From the NCBI GenBank assembly GCA_964551995.1, contig CAZKFD010000026.1:1-58590 (forward strand): a DNA stretch of 58,590 bases, read 5' to 3'. Source of the stretch: DATKJS01 sp964551995. GTDB taxonomy: Bacteria > Acidobacteriota > Aminicenantia > Aminicenantales > Saccharicenantaceae. How positions within the stretch are numbered: position 1 is the stretch's first letter; each line of letters starts with the position of its first letter. Both the position numbers and the translations under genes were made by a program. The notes beneath the pieces were generated by a model that was given only the letters and a program-made list of their open reading frames with translations, made no database searches and had not been told where the DNA came from. Below are positions 35,394-44,000 of this stretch, piece by piece.

Positions 35394-35468
35394 CGGGGAG
35401 TAGCGCAGCCTGGCTAGCGCACAGCGTTCGGGACGCTGGGGTCGTGGGTTCAAATCCCACCTCCCCGA
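35394..35468 (+). tRNA. tRNA-Pro(CGG)
   Basis: Acceptor stem CGGGGAG pairs with CTCCCCG. The anticodon stem CAGCG/CGCTG encloses loop TTCGGGA, giving anticodon CGG, and the T-loop GTTCAAATC is normal. The 3' CCA is not encoded (TAG follows discriminator A), unlike the GGG tRNA at 20254. A cupin gene starts 14 bases downstream. Confidence 0.95.
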
Positions 35469-35481
35469 TAGGATTTCCCCC

Positions 35482-35865
35482 ATGATGATCAAGGATGTCA
35501 AGGATTGCCGCGAAATCACGGCCGGCGACGGATCGTCCCTTCGCGAGCTGCTCCATCCCGGCCGAACCCCGTTCGCGGGCCGGTACAGCCTGGCGCACGC
35601 CCGCGTCAAGCCCCGCGAGGCCACGAAGCCGCACCGACTGCGGAACTCGGAAGTGTATTGGATCCTCGAGGGCAGAGGGATCATGCGCGTGGACGGGGAG
35701 TCTGCGGTGGTCGGTCTGGGGCAGATCGTTTCCATCCCGCCGCGCGCGGTCCAGTCGATCGAGAACACGGGAGACAACGACCTCGTGTTCCTCTGCATCG
35801 TCGATCCGGCCTGGGAGCCGGAAGACGAGGAGGTCCTTCCGGGCCCCGCCCCCCGGAAACGCTGA
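35482..35865 (+). CDS. Cupin-domain protein
   Basis: A 127-residue cupin with a fuller metal site than the one at 20493: motif 1 is KPHRLRNSEVYWILEGRGIMRVDG (His, Glu) and motif 2 GQIVSIPPRAVQSIENTGDNDL, in which the usual final His is replaced by Gln (AVQSI). Function unknown; the sequence resembles small cupins annotated as mannose-6-phosphate-isomerase-like. It begins immediately after tRNA-Pro(CGG) and may be read from the tRNA promoter. The MFS gene starts seven bases after its stop. Confidence 0.86.
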   Translation: MMIKDVKDCREITAGDGSSLRELLHPGRTPFAGRYSLAHARVKPREATKPHRLRNSEVYWILEGRGIMRVDGESAVVGLGQIVSIPPRAVQSIENTGDNDLVFLCIVDPAWEPEDEEVLPGPAPRKR

Positions 35866-35872
35866 ACGCCCG

Positions 35873-37168
35873 ATGAGTCCCATCCCCGTTCCGTCCCCCG
35901 CCGCCGAGCCGCGCCGTCCTTTCGTCCAGCGGCTCGCCGGCCTCCGCCGCCAGATGAGCTGGAAGCAGGCCTTCACGGCCCTCAAGTACCCAAACTACCG
36001 GCTCTGGTTCTGGGGCCAGATGTCTTCCCTCTTCGGCACATGGATGCAGTCCACGGCTCTGGCCTTCTTCGTGTTCCAGCTGACCAAGTCCTCCGCGTAT
36101 CTGGGCTATGTCGGGTTCGCCACCGGCCTCCCGACCTGGGTCTTCATGCTCTTCGCCGGCGTCATCGCCGACAGGATCCCGAAGCGGACGCTCATCATCA
36201 TCACCCAGACGTTTATGATGACGCTGGCTTTCATCCTGGCGGCGATCACCTTCCTGAGGGTGGTCCGGCCCTGGCACATCCTGCTCATCGCCTCCCTGCT
36301 CGGCGTCGCCAACGCGTTCGAGGCTCCGGCGCGCCAGGCCTTCGTCCTGGATCTCGTCGAGCTCCAGGACATGACCAACGCCATCGCCCTTAACGCGGCG
36401 ATGTTCAACACGGCGACAGCCATCGGGCCGGCCGTGGCGGGGGTCGTTTACGCCATCTTCGGGCCCGCCTGGTGCTTCACGATCAACGGCCTGTCCTTCA
36501 TCGCCGTCATCATCCCTCTGTCTCTCATGAAGCTCAAAGCCTTCGTGCCCCGGCCGACGCGGAACTCCGCCCTGGCCGACCTCAAGGAGGGCCTCAAATA
36601 CGTGGCCAAGCACCCCCTCGTCCGGACGATCATCGGACAGATTGCCGTCGTGTCTCTCTTCGGCATCGCTTACGTGACGCTCCTTCCGGCCTGGGCCGTC
36701 AAGATGCTCGGGGGCGACGCCGAGACCAACGGCTTCCTCTACTCGGCCCGCGGCCTCGGCGCGCTCACCGGCGCGCTCCTCATCGCCAGCCTCGGACGTT
36801 TCAGGTTCCGGGGCAAGCTCCTGACCGCAGGGACCGTCGTCATGCCCGTCGTGCTGCTCATTTTCTCATTCGTCCGCTGGACCCCCCTGTCCGTCTTTCT
36901 CCTTTTCTGCGCCGGCCTCTCGACGATCCTCATCTTCAACTTGAGCAACGCCCTCGTCCAGACGTTCGCGCCGAACGAGCTCCGCGGCCGGGTCATGAGC
37001 GTCTACAGCCTGGTCTTTTTCGGAAGCATGCCCCTCGCGGCGCTGGGAATCGGCTCCACCGCTCACGTCTTCGGGGAACGGACGGCCGTCATCATGGGGG
37101 CTTCGATCACGGCCCTGGCCGTCGTTTTGATCTATGTCTTTTTCCCCCGGCTCCGCCGGCAGTCCTGA
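35873..37168 (+). CDS. MFS transporter, EntS/MFS_3 type
   Basis: A 431-residue major-facilitator protein with about 12 transmembrane helices. The start at 35873 was chosen because FTALKYPNYRLWFWGQMSSLFGTWMQ, the family's N-terminus, lies about 35 residues in. Other MFS_3 features are GVIADRIPKRTLIIITQ between helices 2 and 3, ANAFEAPARQAFVLDLV and the late LRGRVMSVYSLVFFGSMPLAALGIG. Relatives export siderophores or drugs, but the substrate here is unknown. It is probably co-transcribed with the preceding cupin. Confidence 0.9.
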   Translation: MSPIPVPSPAAEPRRPFVQRLAGLRRQMSWKQAFTALKYPNYRLWFWGQMSSLFGTWMQSTALAFFVFQLTKSSAYLGYVGFATGLPTWVFMLFAGVIADRIPKRTLIIITQTFMMTLAFILAAITFLRVVRPWHILLIASLLGVANAFEAPARQAFVLDLVELQDMTNAIALNAAMFNTATAIGPAVAGVVYAIFGPAWCFTINGLSFIAVIIPLSLMKLKAFVPRPTRNSALADLKEGLKYVAKHPLVRTIIGQIAVVSLFGIAYVTLLPAWAVKMLGGDAETNGFLYSARGLGALTGALLIASLGRFRFRGKLLTAGTVVMPVVLLIFSFVRWTPLSVFLLFCAGLSTILIFNLSNALVQTFAPNELRGRVMSVYSLVFFGSMPLAALGIGSTAHVFGERTAVIMGASITALAVVLIYVFFPRLRRQS

Positions 37169-37210
37169 ACGGCGGGCGAGCGGCGGGAGGGGTCAGCGCG
37201 GCGACGCCCG

Positions 37211-38284
37211 TCAGCCGATCGTCACGAGCTCGTAATCCATCGACCCCAGGCCGATCTCCTCGCCATGGCTGAGCTGGATGGACCAGTCGATGTTATAGCC
37301 CTTGCGAAAAACGTCCACACCGCGGCTCCAGAACACGACAAGGTCGGCCGCGGCCTTGTCAACAGCGACCGGATCCAGGGAGGCCGCAATGCCGATGTCC
37401 TCGACGATCCGGGGGGCATCCCGGGCCATGCAGTCGCAGTCCTTGGTGATCTGGATCAGAAAATTGAGGAAGGCGGCCTTTCCCCGGAAATGCCGGTAGA
37501 CCCGGAATGCGTACTCAGCCAGCTTCTCCTGGAGCCGCCGCGAGTCCTCGTCCCACTTCATCTTGATGGCGCCGGGCTTGCAGACGACGAGGCATTCGCC
37601 GCAGCCGATGCAGCGGGCCGGATCGATCGTCACGCTGCCCTCCGCCTGGACGATGGCGTTCTCCGGGCAGAACTCGAGGCAGACGCCGCAGTTCCGGCAC
37701 TGCTTGGGATTGACGCGCGGGTGGACGACGGAGTGCTGGTCGAGCTTGCCGGCGCGAGAGGCGCACCCCATGCCCATGTTCTTAATGGCCGCGCCGAGCC
37801 CCGTCTGGACGTGTCCCGTGACGTGGGTCAGGCAGACGAGGGCGTCGGAATCCAGGATGCCTGTCGCGACCTTCGAGGTGGATGTCCGGGCCTGCGCCCC
37901 CTTGGCCTCGTACTTGTCATGCCCGATGAGTCCGTCGGCGATGATCACAGGGAGGCCCACGATTTCCGGAGTGAAGCCGTGCGACCAGGCCAACCGGATG
38001 TGATCGACGGAGTTGGAGCGGTTCCCGATGTAGAGCGTGTTCGTGTCCGTCAGGAAGGCCCGGGAGGTCTTTTTCCGGATCTCCCCGATGAGACCCGTCA
38101 GCCATTGGGGCTTGACGAAGCCCGTGTTCCGAACCTCGCCGAAATGGATCTTGAGGGCGGTGAAATCGTCCTTTTCGAGCTTTTCGTTGAGCCCGGTCGC
38201 AAGATACGCTTTCCGGGTCTTCTCGGCCAGGGCTTCATTCGGTTCCTTCCCGGCGGCGGGGATGAAATAGACGCGACTCTTCAC
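37211..38284 (-). CDS. DUF362 protein with two [4Fe-4S] ferredoxin motifs
   Basis: A 357-residue cytoplasmic iron-sulfur protein. The DUF362 domain spans about residues 1-190 (FTALKIHFGEVRNTGFVKP, FLTDTNTLYIGNRSNSVDH, DALVCLTHVTGHVQTGLGAAIKNMGMG). It is followed by a bacterial ferredoxin fold with CRNCGVCLEFC and CIGCGECLVVC, each a CxxCxxCxxxC [4Fe-4S] site, and a C-terminal extension with CDCMARD. The family is widespread in anaerobes and of unknown function, probably in electron transfer. The aminotransferase gene lies 19 bases upstream in the same direction. Confidence 0.92.
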   Translation of the reverse strand: MKSRVYFIPAAGKEPNEALAEKTRKAYLATGLNEKLEKDDFTALKIHFGEVRNTGFVKPQWLTGLIGEIRKKTSRAFLTDTNTLYIGNRSNSVDHIRLAWSHGFTPEIVGLPVIIADGLIGHDKYEAKGAQARTSTSKVATGILDSDALVCLTHVTGHVQTGLGAAIKNMGMGCASRAGKLDQHSVVHPRVNPKQCRNCGVCLEFCPENAIVQAEGSVTIDPARCIGCGECLVVCKPGAIKMKWDEDSRRLQEKLAEYAFRVYRHFRGKAAFLNFLIQITKDCDCMARDAPRIVEDIGIAASLDPVAVDKAAADLVVFWSRGVDVFRKGYNIDWSIQLSHGEEIGLGSMDYELVTIG

Positions 38285-38303
38285 GGCCGGCCCTAATCCT
38301 GCG

Positions 38304-39449
38304 TCATGAGCCCAGAACCTCTCGGGCGGCCGCGACGCCGGAGCCGGACCGGACCACTCGGCCGAGCCCCCGAAGCGTCTTCTCGACCATGCGAAGGGCG
38401 AAGACGACTTGGGCGGCCGTCAGGTTTCCCATATGTCCCATGCGGAAGACGCCCCCCAGGGTTTGGGCTAGCCCGCCGGCGACGACGACGCCGTTCGCAT
38501 AGAGGGCGCCGCGGAACGCTTGGTCATCGACACCTTCCGGATACGAAACCACCGACAGGGTCGCGGCCGCGAAGCGCGGCGCCGTGAAAAAGCCGAAGCC
38601 CAAAGCCGAGAGGCCGGCGCGGACGGCGCGGGCGGCGACATCGTGGCGCCTGAACCGCGCCTCCAGCCCTTCCTCCATGATGACCTGCGCCGCCTCGTGG
38701 AAGGCCCGGATCTCGTTGACGGCCGGCGTCGAGAAATACTTGGCCGGGTCGTGCATGACGGGCAGCCATCGCAGAAGGTCCGAGTAGTAGGCCGGAACGG
38801 CGCCCAGGCCCCGGCGCTTCTCCATGGCCCGCTCCGAAAGGACGAGGATCGAGAGGCCGGGCGGCGTGCCCAGGCACTTCTGCGCCGCGGTCAGGACGAC
38901 GTCGATCGACCAGTCGTCCATCCGCTCGGGAATGCCGCCGGTGGCGCAGACGCCGTCGACAATGAAGAGGGCGCCCGCTTTCCTGATGATGCGGGCGTAG
39001 TCCTCGACCGGGGCGCAGGCCCCCGTCGCCGTGTCGACATGGGTGCAGACGACGACCTGGTAGGGCCGCCGCGAGAGGCGGGCTTCGAGCTCCTCCGGAA
39101 GCACGGCCTTCCCCCACTCGCACTCAAGGACATCGTGGGGCAGCCCGAAGGCGGCGCAGATCTTTCCCATGCGCTGGCCGAAATAGCCCTGGGAAAGGAC
39201 GAGGGCGCGATCCTTCGGGCCGCAGGTGTTGAGGATCGCCATCTCCATGGACAGGGTGCCGGCTCCGGAAACGATAAACGGCTCCCCCCTCTCCGAGAAG
39301 ACGATTTTCTTGAGGTTCTCGCAGGCCTCGCGGACCTCGCGGACCATTTCCGGTCCCACGTGGGAAACCGTGGGCCGGGCCAGGGCCTTGAGGATCCGCG
39401 GCAGCACGGGGCTCGGCCCCGGGATCAGCAGCAGCTTCTCCTTAGGCAT
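38304..39449 (-). CDS. Alanine--glyoxylate / serine--pyruvate aminotransferase-like enzyme
   Basis: A 381-residue class V aminotransferase. The N-terminal LLLIPGPSPVLPRILKALARPTVSHVGPE is diagnostic of the AGT/SPT group; THVDTATGACAPVEDYARI, the Asp in LFIVDGVCATGGIPERMDDWSIDV and the PLP Lys in LTAAQKCLGTPPGLS follow. Related enzymes act in photorespiratory-type glyoxylate detoxification, serine pathways or purine (ureidoglycine) metabolism; the context does not decide between them. The DUF362 gene lies downstream in the same operon. Confidence 0.9.
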   Translation of the reverse strand: MPKEKLLLIPGPSPVLPRILKALARPTVSHVGPEMVREVREACENLKKIVFSERGEPFIVSGAGTLSMEMAILNTCGPKDRALVLSQGYFGQRMGKICAAFGLPHDVLECEWGKAVLPEELEARLSRRPYQVVVCTHVDTATGACAPVEDYARIIRKAGALFIVDGVCATGGIPERMDDWSIDVVLTAAQKCLGTPPGLSILVLSERAMEKRRGLGAVPAYYSDLLRWLPVMHDPAKYFSTPAVNEIRAFHEAAQVIMEEGLEARFRRHDVAARAVRAGLSALGFGFFTAPRFAAATLSVVSYPEGVDDQAFRGALYANGVVVAGGLAQTLGGVFRMGHMGNLTAAQVVFALRMVEKTLRGLGRVVRSGSGVAAAREVLGS

Positions 39450-39508
39450 GTCAGGCCTCTCTCGCGGAAGTCCGTTCCATTGTCACCAATCGAGGGGGAG
39501 AAATCAAG

Positions 39509-40087
39509 CTAGAGCAGTTCCTCCAGGCGCGCCTTCAGGCCCGGTACGGCGGGGAAGACCTCGACCGGGGGACCGGCGAATTTCGAGGCCCCGCCGCCGA
39601 GGAGGAAAATGAAACGGATCCCCGCGTCGGCCGCGGCGAGGACGTCGAACCGGCTGTCCCCGACGACACAGCACGCGTCCCCGCCTATGCCGAAGGCGCC
39701 GAGGACTTTCCGGAAAGGCGCGCCCGAAGGCTTCCACAGGCCGCTTTCCCGGGTCAGGATGAGATCGAAGGCCAGGCGGAAACGTTCGACGAGTTCAACC
39801 GTGTTGCCGCGCGAGTTGTTCGTGACCAGCGCCGTCCTGAGGCCCGCCCGTTTCAAGAAGAAGAGAAGCTCACGGATTCCGGCGCGTGCCTGGGACCGGG
39901 ACGTCTGTTCGGCTTCGTGCCGCTCGAGAATGGCCCATTTCCAGGAGCGTTCGGGCTCCTCGAGTCCGCTCAGGTAGGTCAGTATGGGGACGTTTTCGTT
40001 GCCGAGCTCTTCCCGGATCTTCGGCCAGTCATAGGAGTTTTCGACGACCGTGCCGTCGAGGTCGAAAATGACGCCTTGGATCGGCAC
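39509..40087 (-). CDS. HAD-superfamily hydrolase (phosphatase-like)
   Basis: A 192-residue HAD enzyme with all four motifs: I GVIFDLDGTVVENS (nucleophile Asp), II LVTNNSRGN, III GLWKPSGAPF (Lys) and IV CCVVGDSRFDVLAAADAG. The small helical cap suggests a phosphoglycolate-phosphatase-like or 5'-nucleotidase-like subfamily. A phosphoglycolate phosphatase beside a glyoxylate aminotransferase would make metabolic sense, but this is inference. It is oriented like the aminotransferase and lies upstream of it. Confidence 0.9.
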   Translation of the reverse strand: MPIQGVIFDLDGTVVENSYDWPKIREELGNENVPILTYLSGLEEPERSWKWAILERHEAEQTSRSQARAGIRELLFFLKRAGLRTALVTNNSRGNTVELVERFRLAFDLILTRESGLWKPSGAPFRKVLGAFGIGGDACCVVGDSRFDVLAAADAGIRFIFLLGGGASKFAGPPVEVFPAVPGLKARLEELL

Positions 40088-40175
40088 GGGCGGCTATCTC
40101 TCCTCTTCGAATCGCTGTCGACATTCTAGCCGAACCGGGCCTCCCGGTCCAGCCGGCCGGGGGCTGAAATTCCGG

Positions 40176-40205
40176 TTGCGTTGAGCCCGCCGCCTCTGCT
40201 ATAAT
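40176..40205 (+). promoter_or_regulatory. Promoter of the small membrane protein at 40238
   Basis: TTGCGT (40176-40181), 18-base spacer and perfect TATAAT (40200-40205) preceded by TGC (extended -10). Confidence 0.7.
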
Positions 40206-40237
40206 GCCGGCCGAATCGTTTTCAGGGAGGTCCAAAT

Positions 40238-40486
40238 ATGGGCAAGTATATCGCCGTCCTCGGAGGCCTCATCGCCATGGCAGGCGGCCTCGCTCTCGTG
40301 ATCATTTCTGCCACCTTCCGGCACGCGTTCGTCCATCTCGTCTTGGGATTCATCCCCCCGATTCTTTTCTTCGGCGGGTTGATCGGCCTCATCGCCGGCA
40401 TCAGCAGCATCAAGGACGCTCAGAGGACCAAGAAGCTCGAACAGGAAACGGCCGAAAAGAAAGAGGACAAGAAAGAGCCGGCCTGA
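40238..40486 (+). CDS. Small two-helix membrane protein
   Basis: An 82-residue protein with two hydrophobic helices (IAVLGGLIAMAGGLALVIIS and LVLGFIPPILFFGGLIGLIAG) separated by a short FRHAFVH loop, and a charged Lys/Glu-rich tail that probably faces the cytoplasm. No family recognised. A good ribosome-binding site (gggaggt, 7-base spacing) and a strong promoter support it as real. Confidence 0.8.
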   Translation: MGKYIAVLGGLIAMAGGLALVIISATFRHAFVHLVLGFIPPILFFGGLIGLIAGISSIKDAQRTKKLEQETAEKKEDKKEPA

Positions 40487-40598
40487 TCGGTCCCAGCCGT
40501 TATTTCGCCTCCGGCCCGGCCGGCAAAGGCGGGCCCCGATTTTTTGGCACGGCCGCGTCCCGCCGGTCCGGCGACGGTCTCCCTCCCCGGCCGCCCAC

Positions 40599-40628
40599 TT
40601 GTGTGGCCCGAAAAGGGTGTGCTAAGAT
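40599..40628 (+). promoter_or_regulatory. Promoter of the exported protein/kinase operon
   Basis: TTGTGT (40599-40604), 18-base spacer and TAAGAT (40623-40628) preceded by TGC. Transcription would start about six bases before the GTG at 40641, with no room for a ribosome-binding site. Confidence 0.5.
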
Positions 40629-40640
40629 GGAAACACGCAC

Positions 40641-41087
40641 GTGGCCGTCTTCAATATCTTCGTTCTCTCGGTCCTCCTGTCGTTTCCTCTTCCGGCCGCC
40701 AAAACCGTCGAGAAGGCTTTCCTTCAGAATTCGCCGGAGATTCTGAGAGAGCTTCTAACGTCGCGGGGGGACATCCCGCTCTCCCTTCCGGATCCCCTGT
40801 CTCTGGCGGACCAACTCTCCCCTGACCAGGTGTATTTCATCTTCGCCCAAATCTTCTCTGTCTATAAGACCAGCGAATTTTTCGCCGACCCCCGCCTGTT
40901 CCTGGTGCCGGGAAGAGCCGGCGGCATCCTGACGGCGCGCTGGTCGTTCCAGAACGAGAAAACCGGCAACCTTTATCCATTCCGCCTCTTCATCTACATG
41001 ATGCCCGAAACGTCCCCGCGCCGCGACGGAGCGCCGGGGCCGGGAGGCTCGCTCAGGATCGTGGAGATCCGGGCGGAGAGGCTCTGA
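40641..41087 (+). CDS. Exported protein of unknown function, paired with sensor kinase
   Basis: A 148-residue protein with an N-terminal signal (MAVFNIFVLSVLLSFPLPAA) followed by an alpha/beta domain: EKAFLQNSPEILRELL, SLADQLSPDQVYFIFAQIFSVYKTSEFF and GGILTARWSFQNEKTGNLYPFRLFIYM. The pattern is reminiscent of DUF4783-type domains, but I cannot assign it with certainty. The GTG start follows from the promoter position. Its stop overlaps the kinase start (TGATG), so the two are tightly coupled and the protein could be the kinase's periplasmic input. Confidence 0.75.
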   Translation: MAVFNIFVLSVLLSFPLPAAKTVEKAFLQNSPEILRELLTSRGDIPLSLPDPLSLADQLSPDQVYFIFAQIFSVYKTSEFFADPRLFLVPGRAGGILTARWSFQNEKTGNLYPFRLFIYMMPETSPRRDGAPGPGGSLRIVEIRAERL

Positions 41088-44000
41088 TGGCCGGACGGAA
41101 GAGCCTGCGCCGCAGCGGCCTTCTCGCGGCGGGCGGGGCCGCGGCTGCGCTGGCCGTGATCGTCGCTCTCCTCTCGCTGGCCCTGCCCGGGCTCCTCTCC
41201 CGCAATTACGACCAGAAGAGTCTCTCGTCGCTCAAACGCCAGGCCCGGCAAGTCCGCAAAGAATTCGCCTCGATCCTGGACGGGCTCGAGTCGCGGAAGG
41301 ACCGCTGGGCGAAGATCCCCCCGCCGGCCTCCCCGGACGCCTGGTTCGCCCGCTTCAAGAAGGGGGGGCTGGACCCGCAGACCGAGGGGATCGCCCTCAC
41401 GACGGGCGACGGGAATCCCATCGTCTGGTACGGCAACGTCCTGAGTCTCATCGATTTGATCCCGGCGGAGAGCTTCAAGGCTCTGAAGACGGAGCCGGCG
41501 CCTTTTCTGATTCAGAGCAAGTCGTCCATCTATCTCGTCTCTCTCAAACCCGCGGACACCCAGGGGGACCTGTTGGCCCATTCCAAGCTCCTGGCCTTCA
41601 TCCCGCAGTTCCAATCCTCGTATCTGCTCGAATACCACGCCCTGCATCCGTCGCTCAAAGTGGCCTATGACATCGATTACTGGGACTATAAGGAGGATGT
41701 CTCGGGATTTGAAAAGTTCTTTGCCCGGCACAACGACGAGTTCGCCGGGCAGCCCCGGCAGGAAAACCAGATTCAGACCCTCTACTTCCCCCTGCGCAAC
41801 GAGTCCGGGCGGATCATGGCCACGGTGACCCTCAATTCGCCCTCGCTCGCTTCCCGGTTGACGGAGGTCCGGGAGGACTTCCGCCTGATCCTCCTCCTCT
41901 TCCTCGCCGCGTCCTATCTCCTGGCACTCGTGTATTTCTGGACGTCGCCCGGTTTCTTCGGCGGGGGGCCGGCTTGGCCGGGCCTGTTCATCATCGTCCT
42001 TTCCGTCGGGCTGAGGCTCATCGCTTCTCCCCTCGGCCGGCTCGAAAAGGTCCGGTCGATCAAGATCTTCTCTCCCGCGGTCGCGGGATTCCGCTCGATC
42101 CTGAACCTCACCCGGTCCCCCGCGGATATCCTTCTGACGGCGCTCCTGGCGATCAGCCTCTGCGCCTGCCTCGCGGTTTACGGCCATCGGCTCGCGTCCC
42201 GCGTCCGGGCCGGACATCCGGGGCGGCTCGCCGCAGTCGCGGCACCCCTCCTGGCCGGGGCCCTGGCCGGATGCGGACTCCGGCTTTTTCTCCAGGGCTT
42301 GAAACATCTGGTTTTCAACGCTAACCTCTCCCTGATGCGCTGGTCCCTCGGAGGGCCGTTCCTCGTCCTGCATCTCAGCCTTCTCCTTTATCTCGCGGCG
42401 CTTCTTATCGTCCTTTTCCTGGCGTTCCGTCTGGCCGCGCTGGCCTCGCGGAACCGCCTGCTTTCCGGCCTTCTCCTGTTCCCGGCCGCGGCGGGCGTGC
42501 TGGCCGTCGGGGGGATCCGGCCGCCCGCCTGGCCCCTGCTGCATGCGGCGCTTTTGGCCTGGCTTTTCGTCGCGGCCTTCTGGCCCGAACTGGGACGGCG
42601 GCGGGAGGCCGTATTCCTGGGTCTGTTCGCGGCCGCCCTCTGGCTGTCATGGTCGCTGGACGGCCTGACGGCCCTCCGGACGCGCACGCTGATCGAAACG
42701 ACGCTGAAACGCACCATTCTCTCGCAGGAGTCGTGGGCCGAGGTTCTGATGGAGCAATCCTTCCCCGACATCGACCGGGACCAGCGGGCCATCATCGCCT
42801 TTTTCAAGAATCCGACGGACGCGGGCTTTGCCCACACGCTCTGGGAAAATAGCCTCGTCGCCAAATTCAACTGGTATTCGAGCCTCGAGCTCCGGGACGC
42901 GGAGGGGAACCTCCTCAGCCGTTTCTCTCTCAACTTCCCCAAGTTCTACGGCCGCCCGCCCGAGCTCTCGCCGTCGGGGATCTGGTCTGTCGTCCGACGG
43001 TCCATGAACTTCATCGGCAAAGAGAAGGAATTCCTGGCCGGCTACAGGGACTGGAGCGACGAGGCGCATTTTTACGGGCGCCTGATCCTGTATGTCGCTT
43101 TGGATCCGGAGATGCTGCCGTTCCTGTATTCCGCGAACCCCTATTTCGAGGTCTTGCGGACCGACTCGATGCCCGCGTTGAGCGAGTTCGATTTCGGCTG
43201 CGCGGTCTATGACCTCGACGGGACGCCCCTCTTCAACCCGCAAAAATTGACGTCAGGGATATCCCCGGAGGAGTTGGCGCGGCTGGCCATCCCGGGATCG
43301 GCCTTCTGGTCCCGGTTCGCGGAGGGGGGGAGCGCTTACGAATCCTACCTCTTCCGGGACGGCGACCGCTGCTACAGCCTGTTCACCCCGGTCAAGAGCT
43401 TCCGTAGCCGGGTTGTGGATTTTCTGAGGCTCTTCTTCTTCGACCTGGCCGTCGCGGCGGCCGCCTTTCTGCTCTTCGCGCTCTTCGCGCACCGCGCCAC
43501 GCTCACGCGTCCCCTCTGGTCGTTTTCCAACCGAGTCTATGCCGCCTTCCTGGCGGTGGCGCTGATTCCACTCCTCATGTACACCGTTTTCACCCGGAAC
43601 CTCTTCGACCGCCTCATCACCGAGCGGTTTGTTGCGGACACGGCCATTCACGCCAGCTACGCGCAGGGCCTGATGGAGGCCTTCCTGATCATCCGGGACA
43701 CGGTCGTGTCTCCGTATCTGGCCCCCTCGGAGGACCTCGCCCTCTGGATCAGCTCGACCCTCTCCAATGACGTCAACATCTACGGCGACGCCCTGCTCCT
43801 GGCCTCCAGCCGCCGGGAGCTCTTCGACAGCGGCCTGCTCCCTGACCTGCTCGACGGCGAGACCTACGAGAATCTCATCTATCTCAGGAAGCCGTTCTTT
43901 ACCAAACGGACGACGATCGGCGGGTACTCGTTCGAGACTCTGACCGTGCCCTACGCCTCCAAGAACGCGACCCTGTTCATCTCGCTGCCGTTCCCTTTCG

